This document shows positions 26,676-33,755 of a DNA stretch of 64,000 nucleotides, piece after piece. The notes under the pieces were generated by a model that saw only the letters and a program-made list of their open reading frames with translations, was not told the DNA's origin and searched no databases. Position 1 is the stretch's first letter; every line of letters starts with the position of its first letter. The position numbers and the translations under genes were made by a program. Source of the DNA: Flavobacterium sp. CF136 (GTDB taxonomy: Bacteria > Bacteroidota > Bacteroidia > Flavobacteriales > Flavobacteriaceae); NCBI RefSeq assembly GCF_000282055.1, contig NZ_AKJZ01000018.1, positions 1 through 64,000 of the forward strand, read 5' to 3'.

Positions 26676-27473
26676 ATGAAACAAACAATTTTAATAACAG
26701 GCGCATCATCAGGTTTTGGTTTGCTAATTGCAAACGAGCTGCACAAAAAAGGTTACAACGTAATTGGTACAAGCAGAAACCCTGAAAAGTATACATCATT
26801 ACCATTCAAAATGATAGCTTTAGACCTTGCTTCAGAAGAATCAATAAACACTTTTTCCGAAAGAATTTTTAAAGAAATAAATCGCTTGGATATTCTTATC
26901 AACAATGCTGGCTTTTTAGTGTCGGGTATTGCAGAAGAAACACCCATAGAGTTAGGAAGGCAACAATTAGAGACCAACTTTTGGGGAACTATCAAGGTAA
27001 CTAACGCTGTATTGCCTTATTTTAGAAAACAAAGATTTGGTAAAATAATAACGGTAGGTTCAATTGTAGGACTTGTTTCATTTCCTAATTCCGCTTACTA
27101 TGCAGCTTCAAAACATGCATTGGAAGGGTATTTCAAAGCTTTACGATATGAGTTGAATGAGTTTAATATTCGTGTTGCCATGATTGAACCTGGCGCCTTT
27201 AAAACAAGCATTTTAGATAATTCATCATCACCTTTAACGAAAATTGAAGATTACAATACGCTAAGGAATAAAATTGAAAAATATACAAATTTCATAGTAG
27301 AACAAGCAGAGGATCCTGCAATGGTTACGGCAAAAGTGCTTAAAGTAGTTGAAACAGATAAGCCTAAATTTAGAAATTTGGTTGGAAAAGGTTTGTCTGT
27401 GTTAATTACTTTACAACATTTTGCTTATGGGATGTTAGAAAAAACAATTCTCAAACAATTAAACAAATCTTAA
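26676..27473 (+). CDS. Short-chain dehydrogenase/reductase (classical SDR)
   Basis: This 265-aa cytoplasmic protein has the SDR cofactor motif TGASSGFG (residues 8-15), NNAG (about 85-88), the catalytic Ser in VGSIVG and the YxxxK pair in YYAASKHALEGY, followed by EPGAF. It lacks a signal peptide. It is the first gene of a short plus-strand operon behind TetR-like operators, followed 41 bp later by an MDR oxidoreductase. In many bacteria such pairs are induced by electrophiles or quinones through TetR regulators; the substrate here is unknown. Confidence 0.93.
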   Translation: MKQTILITGASSGFGLLIANELHKKGYNVIGTSRNPEKYTSLPFKMIALDLASEESINTFSERIFKEINRLDILINNAGFLVSGIAEETPIELGRQQLETNFWGTIKVTNAVLPYFRKQRFGKIITVGSIVGLVSFPNSAYYAASKHALEGYFKALRYELNEFNIRVAMIEPGAFKTSILDNSSSPLTKIEDYNTLRNKIEKYTNFIVEQAEDPAMVTAKVLKVVETDKPKFRNLVGKGLSVLITLQHFAYGMLEKTILKQLNKS

Positions 27474-27514
27474 AATTCAGATACTGAAAGCATTCATCGT
27501 AAACATATAAAAAA

Positions 27515-28462
27515 ATGAAAACAATAATCTTAAATGAAGCAGGTAGTGTTGATAATCTGCAATATATAGAAACCTCAAAGCCAACAATTAAAAGTGATGA
27601 AGTATTAGTAAAAACAATTTCATTAAGTGTCAACCCGGTTGATTATAAAGTAAGATCAAGTGATGGAGCATTAAATTGGATTCTCGGTGCAGACAGACCA
27701 GCAATTATAGGTTGGGATTTGTCAGGAACAATTGTTGAAGTTGGAGAAAATGTGACAGATTTCAAAATTGGTGATCCTGTTTTTGGAATGGCAAATTTCC
27801 CTGGAAAAGGAAATGCTTATGCCGAATTTGTTGCAGTACCATCAGCACATTTAACCTTAAAGCCTGTAAATATTTCTCATCAGGAAGCCGCAGCAGCTAC
27901 ACTTGCTGCACTTACGGCCTGGCAAACTTTAGTAAAAAAAGGAAAAGTAAAAAAAGGGGACAAAGTGTTAATTCACGCAGCATCAGGTGGTGTAGGACAT
28001 TACGCTACACAAATCGCCAAACACCTTGGAGCTTATGTAATTGGTACTTCATCAGCAAAAAACAGAGAATTTGTTTTACAAAATGGAACAGATAAACATA
28101 TAGATTATACAACAGAAAATTTTCAAGATCTGGTTACGGATGTTGATTTTGTGTTAGATACCATTGGAGGTGATACTATTTTAAAATCATTAGATATAAC
28201 AAAACAAGGTGGAACAATTGTTTCAATTGCAAATAGCAATATTTCTAATGAAGAGCTTGAAAAAGCAAAATCAAAAGGTGTTGATTTATCATTTGCACTT
28301 GTAGCGTCATCAGGTGATGATATGTTGCAAATTGCACAGTTAATGGAAAAAGGCATATTGAAATCACACGTTTCCAAAACATTTTCTTTTGACGAGATGA
28401 GTGAGGCTCATTTGTATTTAGAAAAAGGCAGAACTGTTGGTAAAATTGTAGTAAATATTTAA
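27515..28462 (+). CDS. Quinone-oxidoreductase-like MDR (zinc-free alcohol dehydrogenase family)
   Basis: This 315-aa protein has the GroES-like N-terminal domain (VNPVDYKVRSSDG, GWDLSGTIVEVGENV, GDPVFGM) and a Rossmann domain with the nucleotide motif HAASGGVGHYATQIAKHLGA (about residues 150-169). It ends with the typical HLYLEKGRTVGKIVV. There are no structural zinc cysteines, which places it with NADPH-dependent quinone reductases. It is probably co-transcribed with the SDR (41-bp gap) and with the following membrane protein. Confidence 0.93.
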   Translation: MKTIILNEAGSVDNLQYIETSKPTIKSDEVLVKTISLSVNPVDYKVRSSDGALNWILGADRPAIIGWDLSGTIVEVGENVTDFKIGDPVFGMANFPGKGNAYAEFVAVPSAHLTLKPVNISHQEAAAATLAALTAWQTLVKKGKVKKGDKVLIHAASGGVGHYATQIAKHLGAYVIGTSSAKNREFVLQNGTDKHIDYTTENFQDLVTDVDFVLDTIGGDTILKSLDITKQGGTIVSIANSNISNEELEKAKSKGVDLSFALVASSGDDMLQIAQLMEKGILKSHVSKTFSFDEMSEAHLYLEKGRTVGKIVVNI

Positions 28463-28517
28463 GTTAAACAAAGCATTGCCATAAAAACAAATAAATAGAT
28501 TTTAAAAAATAAAATAC

Positions 28518-28901
28518 ATGAAAAAAACAGTTAATGCTTTAGTAGTGCTAAGTATTATTACAGTATTATTATTAGGGATTAAAAATATGTTTTTCCCTTC
28601 AGATACATTAGAATTGTATGGTATAGATTTAAAGGGAGCATTAATCCATAATACCTTTCGGGGACCAATAAGCGGTACACTTATAGGAATTGGATTGATG
28701 TTACTTATGGGTTTGCGAACTAAAAATAAAACTTGGTATCAATCTTCTCTATTGCTTATATCAGTAATACTTTTTGGCAGAATATACAGCATTATAGTTG
28801 ATGGCTGGTCAGATGCATTAATGCCGCCAATAGTAGTAGAAGTTTTTTTAATTGTTGTATTGTATTTTGCTTCTAAACAATTGGATGTTTCTAAAAAATA
28901 A
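28518..28901 (+). CDS. Four-helix membrane protein, DUF4345-like
   Basis: This 127-aa protein has four predicted membrane helices (about residues 5-25, 45-65, 75-92 and 100-118). A short loop with LELYGIDLKGALIHNTFRGPISGT and an RIYSIIVDGWSD segment resemble DUF4345 proteins as I recall them. The function is not known. It is the third gene in the oxidoreductase operon, 55 bp downstream. Confidence 0.75.
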   Translation: MKKTVNALVVLSIITVLLLGIKNMFFPSDTLELYGIDLKGALIHNTFRGPISGTLIGIGLMLLMGLRTKNKTWYQSSLLLISVILFGRIYSIIVDGWSDALMPPIVVEVFLIVVLYFASKQLDVSKK

Positions 28902-29024
28902 ATTTAACAAGTAAGATATTTTAATGTTTTATCTGTAAAAAAATATGACTAAATCACGTTTCGCCAATTCTACAAAGAGATAATTAAATTACATCAAACG
29001 GGGTAATTTTCAAATAATAAAAAC

Positions 29025-29465
29025 ATGAAAAAAGTATATTTAACGCTAATACTACTAACTATAACAATTTCTAATGTGGTAGCCCAAAATACTCCTTCAG
29101 ATAAAATAGTAGGTCTTTGGATGAGTCAGGAAAAAGATGGGAAAATTGAGATTTACAAATCTAATAATAAATATTTCGGAAAATTAATATGGGGAAAGAC
29201 CATGTATGAAGCTGATGGGGTCACCTCTAAAAAAGACGACAAAAACAAAGATAAAAACCTTAGGTCCCGCAAACTTAAAGACCTGATCATACTTACGGAT
29301 TTTGTTTACCGGGATGGTGTTTGGGATGACGGCGAAATTTATGATGCCTACAGTGGTAAAACATATAGCTGTACAATGAAACTAACAAACGGGAAACTCA
29401 ACATTAGGGGGTATATTGGTATCTCTTTATTGGGAAGAACTGCTATTTGGGAAAAAGTAAAATAA
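29025..29465 (+). CDS. Secreted DUF2147 protein
   Basis: This 146-aa protein has a signal peptide (cleavage after VVAQ, about residue 21). The family pattern follows: IVGLWMSQEKDGKIEIYKSN, KYFGKLIWGK, LKDLIILTDFVYRDGVWDDGEIYDAYSGKTY and a final LGRTAIWEKV. DUF2147 proteins are small periplasmic beta-barrel-like proteins of unknown function. The gene has its own leader of 124 bp and is probably a separate transcription unit. Confidence 0.88.
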   Translation: MKKVYLTLILLTITISNVVAQNTPSDKIVGLWMSQEKDGKIEIYKSNNKYFGKLIWGKTMYEADGVTSKKDDKNKDKNLRSRKLKDLIILTDFVYRDGVWDDGEIYDAYSGKTYSCTMKLTNGKLNIRGYIGISLLGRTAIWEKVK

Positions 29466-29481
29466 TTATCTAACTGTTTAA

Positions 29482-29573
29482 GTGTAATTCAAAACAGGTG
29501 TCAGGCTGAGCGGAGTCGAAGCCCTTTCCTCCTCTAAGTTTATCCTGAGCGAAACCGAATGGACTCAGAATGA
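29482..29573. repeat. Dispersed intergenic repeat (copy 2, inverted relative to 6088-6193)
   Basis: GTGTAATTCAAAA, then GGTGTCAGGCTGAGCGGAGT, and further TTTATCCTGAGCGAA match the reverse complement of 6088-6193, with a deletion of about 14 bp in the middle. It follows the DUF2147 gene immediately. Confidence 0.75.
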
Positions 29574-29600
29574 AAATGGCAAAAATTATCCTCTCAGGAT

Positions 29601-29640
29601 CACTAAGCAAAGCTTCGGAGAAATCTGAGGCTTTCTTTTT
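29601..29640 (+). terminator. Terminator hairpin related to the tRNA-fMet terminator
   Basis: AAAGCTTCGGAGAAATCTGAGGCTTTCTTTTT forms a stem-loop with a T-run. The stretch CACTAAGCAAAGCTTC-GAGAAATCTG is nearly the same as the sequence following the tRNA gene at 31468-31491. It probably terminates the DUF2147 transcript. Confidence 0.65.
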
Positions 29641-29749
29641 GTCTTTTATTTCTAAATCTTCTGCAACTTTAAAATTAAAAATAAATGATATATTAGCTAA
29701 ACATTTTAAGTACTGATATAAATCTATTTAACAAAACAACTAAATTCCC

Positions 29750-31273
29750 ATGACCAAAAAAATATTAATTTTAGTTGGGTTTATTATTTTAAAATTTGTT
29801 TTGCAATATGTTTTGCTAAGTCCCGAATATGATTTGCAGCGTGATGAATATCTGCATCTCGATCAGGCTCATCATTTAGCCTGGGGATATTTATCAGTTC
29901 CTCCGGTAACTTCGTGGGTTTCTTATATTATATTTTTACTCGGAAATTCTGTTTTCTGGATTAAGTTCTTCCCTGCCCTTTTTGGAGTCTTAACACTTAT
30001 TATTGTTTGGAAAACTATTGAAATACTCAAAGGCAATCTATATGCCTTAATTTTAGGTGCAACTTGTATTGTGTTTTCATCATTGCTTAGAATCAATATG
30101 TTGTACCAGCCCAACTCACTAGATGTATTGTGTTGGACAGCTTTTTATTATGTTGTCATTTTATACATCACTACCGAAAAAGCAAAATGGTTGTATGTAG
30201 CCGCTGTGGTTTTCGCTTTTGGTTTTCTGAATAAATACAACATTCTTTTCCTGCTTATTGGCCTCTTGCCTGCTCTTTTGCTTTCTGGCCAAAGGCGCAT
30301 TTTAGCAGAGAAAAATCTGTATTTCGCTTTAACTATCGGATTGGTATTAATTCTGCCGAATCTTTTATGGCAATACAACAATCAATTTCCGATTGTTCAT
30401 CATATGAAAGAACTGGCCGAAACACAATTGGTCAATGTTGATCGTATAGGCTTTTTGAAAGAACAAATATTATTTTTTATCGGATCACTTCTGGTTATTC
30501 TTTCAGCTTTATATGCGTTGTTGTTTTACAAACCTTTCTCGAAATATAAATTCTTCTTTGCTACTATAATTTTTACACTTATTGTTTTTTTATATTTCAA
30601 AGCCAAAGCGTATTATGCAATTGGTTTATATCCTGTTTATATTGCTTTCGGAGCTGTTTTTCTTTCCAATGTGATGAATACGGATTGGAAACGTTATTTA
30701 CAACCTGTATTTATAATCATTCCGCTATTGTTTTTTATACCGATGTACAATTTGGCTTTCCCAAACAAAAGTCCGGAATATATAGTAAACCACTCAGAAA
30801 AATACAAAAAACTGGACATGCTTCGTTGGGAAGATGGAAAGGATCATGCCCTGCCGCAAGATTTTGCTGACATGTTGGGATGGAAGGAACTTGCCCGAAA
30901 AACTGATTCTGTTTATGCTGCCTTATCAAATAAAAAAGAAACAATAGTACTTTGCGACAATTATGGTCAGGCCGGAGCCATCAATTATTATACAAAAAAA
31001 GGAATTAAAGCCGTTTCTTTTAATGCCGATTATGTGAATTGGTTTAATCTTGATGTGAAATATAAAAACCTAATCAGGGTTAAAGAATATGAAGAAGTCA
31101 GCAATGAGCTTAAAGAAACCAGTCCGTACTTTCAATCTTCTTCTATTGCCGGCGAAATAAAAAATAAATATGCCCGGGAATACAAAACCACTATTTTTGT
31201 CTTTACCGGAGCTAAAATCAATATCAATAAAAGAATAGAACAGGAAATCAAAGAAGAAAAAAATTATCATTAA
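29750..31273 (+). CDS. GT39/ArnT-type integral membrane glycosyltransferase
   Basis: This 507-aa protein has about nine to ten predicted membrane helices in the first 330 residues and a soluble C-terminal domain of about 160 residues. The first luminal loop carries the acidic motif QRDEYLHLDQAHHLAWGY, with the Asp-Glu pair typical of the protein-mannosyltransferase/ArnT fold (PMT_2), and PPVTSW. These enzymes use polyprenyl-phosphate sugars as donors and work on the periplasmic side of the inner membrane. The acceptor (lipid A, protein or polysaccharide) cannot be told. It is a single gene with no operon partner. Confidence 0.88.
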   Translation: MTKKILILVGFIILKFVLQYVLLSPEYDLQRDEYLHLDQAHHLAWGYLSVPPVTSWVSYIIFLLGNSVFWIKFFPALFGVLTLIIVWKTIEILKGNLYALILGATCIVFSSLLRINMLYQPNSLDVLCWTAFYYVVILYITTEKAKWLYVAAVVFAFGFLNKYNILFLLIGLLPALLLSGQRRILAEKNLYFALTIGLVLILPNLLWQYNNQFPIVHHMKELAETQLVNVDRIGFLKEQILFFIGSLLVILSALYALLFYKPFSKYKFFFATIIFTLIVFLYFKAKAYYAIGLYPVYIAFGAVFLSNVMNTDWKRYLQPVFIIIPLLFFIPMYNLAFPNKSPEYIVNHSEKYKKLDMLRWEDGKDHALPQDFADMLGWKELARKTDSVYAALSNKKETIVLCDNYGQAGAINYYTKKGIKAVSFNADYVNWFNLDVKYKNLIRVKEYEEVSNELKETSPYFQSSSIAGEIKNKYAREYKTTIFVFTGAKININKRIEQEIKEEKNYH

Positions 31274-31352
31274 AAAATATAAAAACAGAAGCACCTCCAT
31301 TACAAAGGATTATACACTTAATCTCTTTTCCTCAAAAAAAACCGGTAATTTC

Positions 31353-31383
31353 TTTGCAAAACTGTATTTACTGCGTATCTTTG
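31353..31383 (+). promoter_or_regulatory. Bacteroidota-type promoter of the initiator tRNA gene
   Basis: TTTG at 31353-31356 and TATCTTTG at 31376-31383 are spaced by 19 bp. This matches the -33 TTTG and -7 TAnnTTTG consensus of Bacteroidota. The tRNA begins 13 bp after the -7 box. Confidence 0.75.
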
Positions 31384-31395
31384 CACCCGAAACAT

Positions 31396-31468
31396 CGCGG
31401 GATAGAGCAGTAGGCAGCTCGTCGGGCTCATAACCCGAAGGTCACAGGTTCGAGTCCTGTTCCCGCTA
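31396..31468 (+). tRNA. Initiator tRNA-Met (CAT anticodon)
   Basis: The cloverleaf folds well. The acceptor stem GCGGGA pairs with TCCCGC, and the anticodon stem TCGGG/CCCGA around CTCATAA gives anticodon CAT. The T arm is ACAGG-TTCGAGT-CCTGT. Two initiator marks are present: the first base C is unpaired with position 72 (T), and three consecutive G:C pairs close the anticodon loop. The CCA tail is not encoded (CTA follows the discriminator A). The 3' end is the putative attachment site of the adjacent modules. Confidence 0.95.
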
Positions 31469-31472
31469 CTAA
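31460..31472 (+). other. Putative attachment core in the tRNA 3' end (copy 1)
   Basis: TTCCCGCTACTAA, the last bases of the tRNA plus four downstream bases, recurs exactly at 33310-33322 and 51872-51884, each time with the same following hairpin. This is the usual place for tyrosine-recombinase integration into tRNA genes. No integrase gene is visible nearby. Confidence 0.55.
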
Positions 31473-31473
31473 G

Positions 31474-31504
31474 CAAAGCTTCAGAGAAATCTGGAGCTTT
31501 TTTT
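31474..31504 (+). terminator. Terminator of the initiator tRNA gene
   Basis: AAAGCTTCAGA and TCTGGAGCTTT pair around GAAA with one mismatch, followed by a T-run. Near copies stand at 29606-29640, 33331-33355 and 51889-51917. Confidence 0.85.
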
Positions 31505-31568
31505 ATTATATCTTGTTATGTTCATAAGCAGGACGTTTTCTCCAGCATGAAATCACCGGCAGCTATTG

Positions 31569-32252
31569 TTACAACATAAAGTTTGTACCAAATTGTGTGA
31601 ATTTTGATATTCGACCATCATATTTATTTCTGGTACTTCCGCCTTTTACTACCTTTTCTTCCTGAATTACAGATTCAACTCTAATGTATATAGAAAATCC
31701 AACATCAGGTTTTTCCATAAAATCTTTTTTATTCTCTTTTTTTAGAATAAAGTTATTTTCATAAAGATGCGGATCATTATTTTTAACTGCTTTACTATAT
31801 ACTGTTATAGATTGTCCACCACTTTGAGTATTAGAAATGAACTTTTCCAAATAGTCAATTGTGTAATCTAATTCCCCAATAAATTGATTTATGTAAAAAC
31901 CCATAAAAATTGGTTTTTTAATTTTATCATAATATCTGATCTTAAATGCTTTTTCTAATATTGCTATGAAAACTGGATCAAACTCTTCAGTTACATCATT
32001 GTTAACTTTCGCTAGCAGATTTTTGAGTAAATTAAATCTGTCAAAATGGTAATTATACCTTTCTCTTTCTTTAAGATTAAAGACAATTACAGCTTTCAAA
32101 TATTTTTCTACAGCTGTACTCGCAAGATTCAGTCCTTGAACTATGAAATGGTTATTAAGTAAAAAGCGAGCTGCAATATAATCTCGATATCCAAGTTCAG
32201 TAAGCGAATATCCATTGGATAACTTTTCCATGTAAGTAATTGATCTATCCAT
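31569..32252 (-). CDS. HEPN-domain protein, possible toxin or defence component
   Basis: The N-terminal half of this 227-aa protein has the HEPN helix pattern: YRDYIAARFLLNNHFIVQGLNLAS, then TAVEKYLKAVIVFNL, then RERYNYHFDRFNLL (residues about 62-78), which carries Arg and His residues in an R-x(3-5)-H arrangement. The C-terminal half is beta-rich with no recognised domain. HEPN proteins are often RNases in toxin-antitoxin or abortive infection systems, and some are nucleotide-binding accessories. A second gene, DUF2004-like, lies upstream in the same direction. Activity is unproven. Confidence 0.65.
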   Translation of the reverse strand: MDRSITYMEKLSNGYSLTELGYRDYIAARFLLNNHFIVQGLNLASTAVEKYLKAVIVFNLKERERYNYHFDRFNLLKNLLAKVNNDVTEEFDPVFIAILEKAFKIRYYDKIKKPIFMGFYINQFIGELDYTIDYLEKFISNTQSGGQSITVYSKAVKNNDPHLYENNFILKKENKKDFMEKPDVGFSIYIRVESVIQEEKVVKGGSTRNKYDGRISKFTQFGTNFML

Positions 32253-32256
32253 AATG

Positions 32257-32493
32257 TTACGTTTTATAATTTATAAAATCAATCATATAAAAATTACTGA
32301 TTAATGATCCAAAGATATTTAAGTAGTATGCAGTGATTTTGCGTAGTTCAAGAATATTTTCTAAAACAGTTACAAGATTTATTAGCAAAGCTTGAAGAAA
32401 AAAAATTATAAAAGCAACTTCAATAGGATTATTAAAAAAATCCCTATGGCGTGAGCGTCCTGCTCGTGTCAGATTTTTTTTAGGACAAGACAT
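32257..32493 (-). CDS. Small hydrophobic ORF, doubtful
   Basis: This 78-aa frame lies exactly between the HEPN and DUF2004-like genes, 4 bp from the first and 2 bp from the second. It has a hydrophobic segment (IEVAFIIFFLQALLINLVTVL, written here for position only, about residues 24-44). Its first 20 residues (LTRAGRSRHRDFF) come from the dispersed CACGAGCGGGACGCTCGC-type repeat, a common source of false ORFs. The tight spacing favours a real gene; the repeat argues against the annotated start. Confidence 0.35.
   Translation of the reverse strand: MSCPKKNLTRAGRSRHRDFFNNPIEVAFIIFFLQALLINLVTVLENILELRKITAYYLNIFGSLISNFYMIDFINYKT
32451..32468. repeat. Dispersed 18-bp repeat copy 1
   Basis: GTGAGCGTCCTGCTCGTG is the reverse complement of CACGAGCAGGACGCTCAC, which matches 16 of 18 bases at 33407-33424. 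It is GC-rich within AT-rich surroundings and internally palindromic (GAGC/GCTC). Confidence 0.55.
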
Positions 32494-32495
32494 TT

Positions 32496-33035
32496 TTAGC
32501 TTTCCTCTACAATTTCTACAAGATTTCTATTTCTGTCAAACCTTGCAACAATCAAATATTGTGTTAAATAATCATTTATTGTATAATCAAAAACGCCATA
32601 ACTTCCTGAATCTTCCGGGTAAATCCCTATCCTTTTTAAATGAATTTTATCAAACATTATTTTTGTTTGCGTTTCTGAATCTTCAAAACTATTAATTCCT
32701 AAGATTTTCAATCCTTCACTATCTAATTCTTTTAAATGGTGTGCGATATAATCTTTGACAACATTTCCGGTATTAAATTCTTCAATTATTTTATTTTTTG
32801 CAATTATTTCGAATTCGGATAGCTTTTGTAGAAAATCTACAGCTTTTTTTATGGTTTTCAAAGGAACTGATTCTTCATAGAAATTTAAATCTAATGAAAT
32901 CAACATTCCATTAATTTCAACAGAAACATTATATAATTCTTCTGTCTTATTAATATCTATTTCTTTGAAATAAGGAAAATCAACTAAAAGAGGTTTTTTA
33001 CTTTTGAATTGGAATAAGTTTTTAAAGAAGTCCAT
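32496..33035 (-). CDS. DUF2004-like protein
   Basis: This 179-aa protein has no signal peptide. Residues 30-55 (VEINGMLISLDLNFYEESV) and the C-terminal SYGVFDYTINDYLTQYLIVARFDR followed by NLVEIVEES resemble DUF2004 proteins as I recall them, which are often found near toxins and may act as immunity or sensor proteins. The gene is first of a three-gene minus-strand set with the hydrophobic ORF and the HEPN gene. Base composition is low GC. The family call needs a profile search. Confidence 0.5.
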   Translation of the reverse strand: MDFFKNLFQFKSKKPLLVDFPYFKEIDINKTEELYNVSVEINGMLISLDLNFYEESVPLKTIKKAVDFLQKLSEFEIIAKNKIIEEFNTGNVVKDYIAHHLKELDSEGLKILGINSFEDSETQTKIMFDKIHLKRIGIYPEDSGSYGVFDYTINDYLTQYLIVARFDRNRNLVEIVEES

Positions 33036-33270
33036 TTTAAAAATTTAGTTATGTTAATATTATATCTAACTTATTCATATTTGTAACAAAATCATACAAA
33101 ATCAACCAAATTAGGGTAAATATACATGATAAATACCACACATTATTTATTTTCAAATATATAGCTTTTTCATTACGAATCATCAAAAGGGCTTTTAATT
33201 TGACGGATGCTTTTGGTAATTATATGGATAGATATCCAAAGAAAAAATTAAGATGCGTATCCTATAATAT

Positions 33271-33322
33271 TGTAATAATCTTCGAAAAACTGGTTAGATA
33301 ATTGAATGCTTCCCGCTACTAA
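33271..33322 (+). repeat. att-like repeat copy 2 with tRNA 3'-end core
   Basis: The arm AATAATCTTC followed by AAACTGGTTAGATA and TTGAATG, then the tRNA core CTTCCCGCTACTAA (33309-33322), matches 51836-51884 with only a few differences. The core equals the end of the initiator tRNA. This is what the right end of an element inserted at that tRNA would look like. Confidence 0.7.
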
Positions 33323-33365
33323 AACAACAAAAGCTTCAGAGAAATCTGGAGCTTTTGTTGTTTTT
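33323..33365 (+). terminator. Long hairpin terminator behind att-like copy 2
   Basis: AACAACAAAAGCT pairs with AGCTTTTGTTGTT, continuing the same core stem as the tRNA terminator (CAGA/TCTG around GAAA), followed by T-rich DNA. The stem is longer than that of the tRNA copy. Confidence 0.75.
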
Positions 33366-33406
33366 AACTATCTTTAAAACTCTTTTTGTCAACATTTCGT
33401 CGAGTT

Positions 33407-33424
33407 CACGAGCGGGACGCTCGC
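33407..33424. repeat. Dispersed 18-bp repeat copy 2
   Basis: CACGAGCGGGACGCTCGC is an inverted copy of 32451-32468 (16 of 18 bases). It lies about 60 bp upstream of the 79-aa gene and includes the palindrome GAGCG/CGCTC. Confidence 0.55.
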
Positions 33425-33486
33425 AACAGCAGGGGAAATTAATACAAAGTGTATTGAAGAAAGTTCTTAAAATAAATATTTAAATT

Positions 33487-33726
33487 ATGAATAAAAAATT
33501 ACAAACGATACACGAAAGACTTATAGCATGCGGATTAGGTAATTCTGTTAGAGTTTCAATTTTAAATCCAAATAGTGAGGCTGAATGTTTATTATGCTTT
33601 TTATTATTGACTGACAGATTCGATAATTTTGAAGAGTTATTACTTGCAATCAGGAATTGTTTAAGTGAAATTCCAGTTATTATAAGCGGTATTAATGATA
33701 GTAGAATAACTATTATGGCTGTTTAA
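33487..33726 (+). CDS. Small protein of unknown function upstream of the AAA-HEPN ATPase
   Basis: This 79-aa protein starts MNKKLQTIHERLIACGLG and has a cysteine-leucine rich middle (AECLLCFLLLTDRF) and a beta-rich end (VIISGINDSRITIM). I recognise no family. It lies 29 bp upstream of the ATPase gene in the same direction, so they are probably one operon, and it could be a partner or regulator of that ATPase. Confidence 0.6.
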   Translation: MNKKLQTIHERLIACGLGNSVRVSILNPNSEAECLLCFLLLTDRFDNFEELLLAIRNCLSEIPVIISGINDSRITIMAV

Positions 33727-33755
33727 TATATCTCTGTTAAAATAAACAACAATCT

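Larger units (their letters stand above)
33036..33486. other. Non-coding junction between modules A and B
   Basis: No gene was recognised in this 451-bp gap. It contains the second att-like repeat (33271-33322), its hairpin terminator (33323-33365) and an 18-bp dispersed repeat (33407-33424). Confidence 0.6.
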
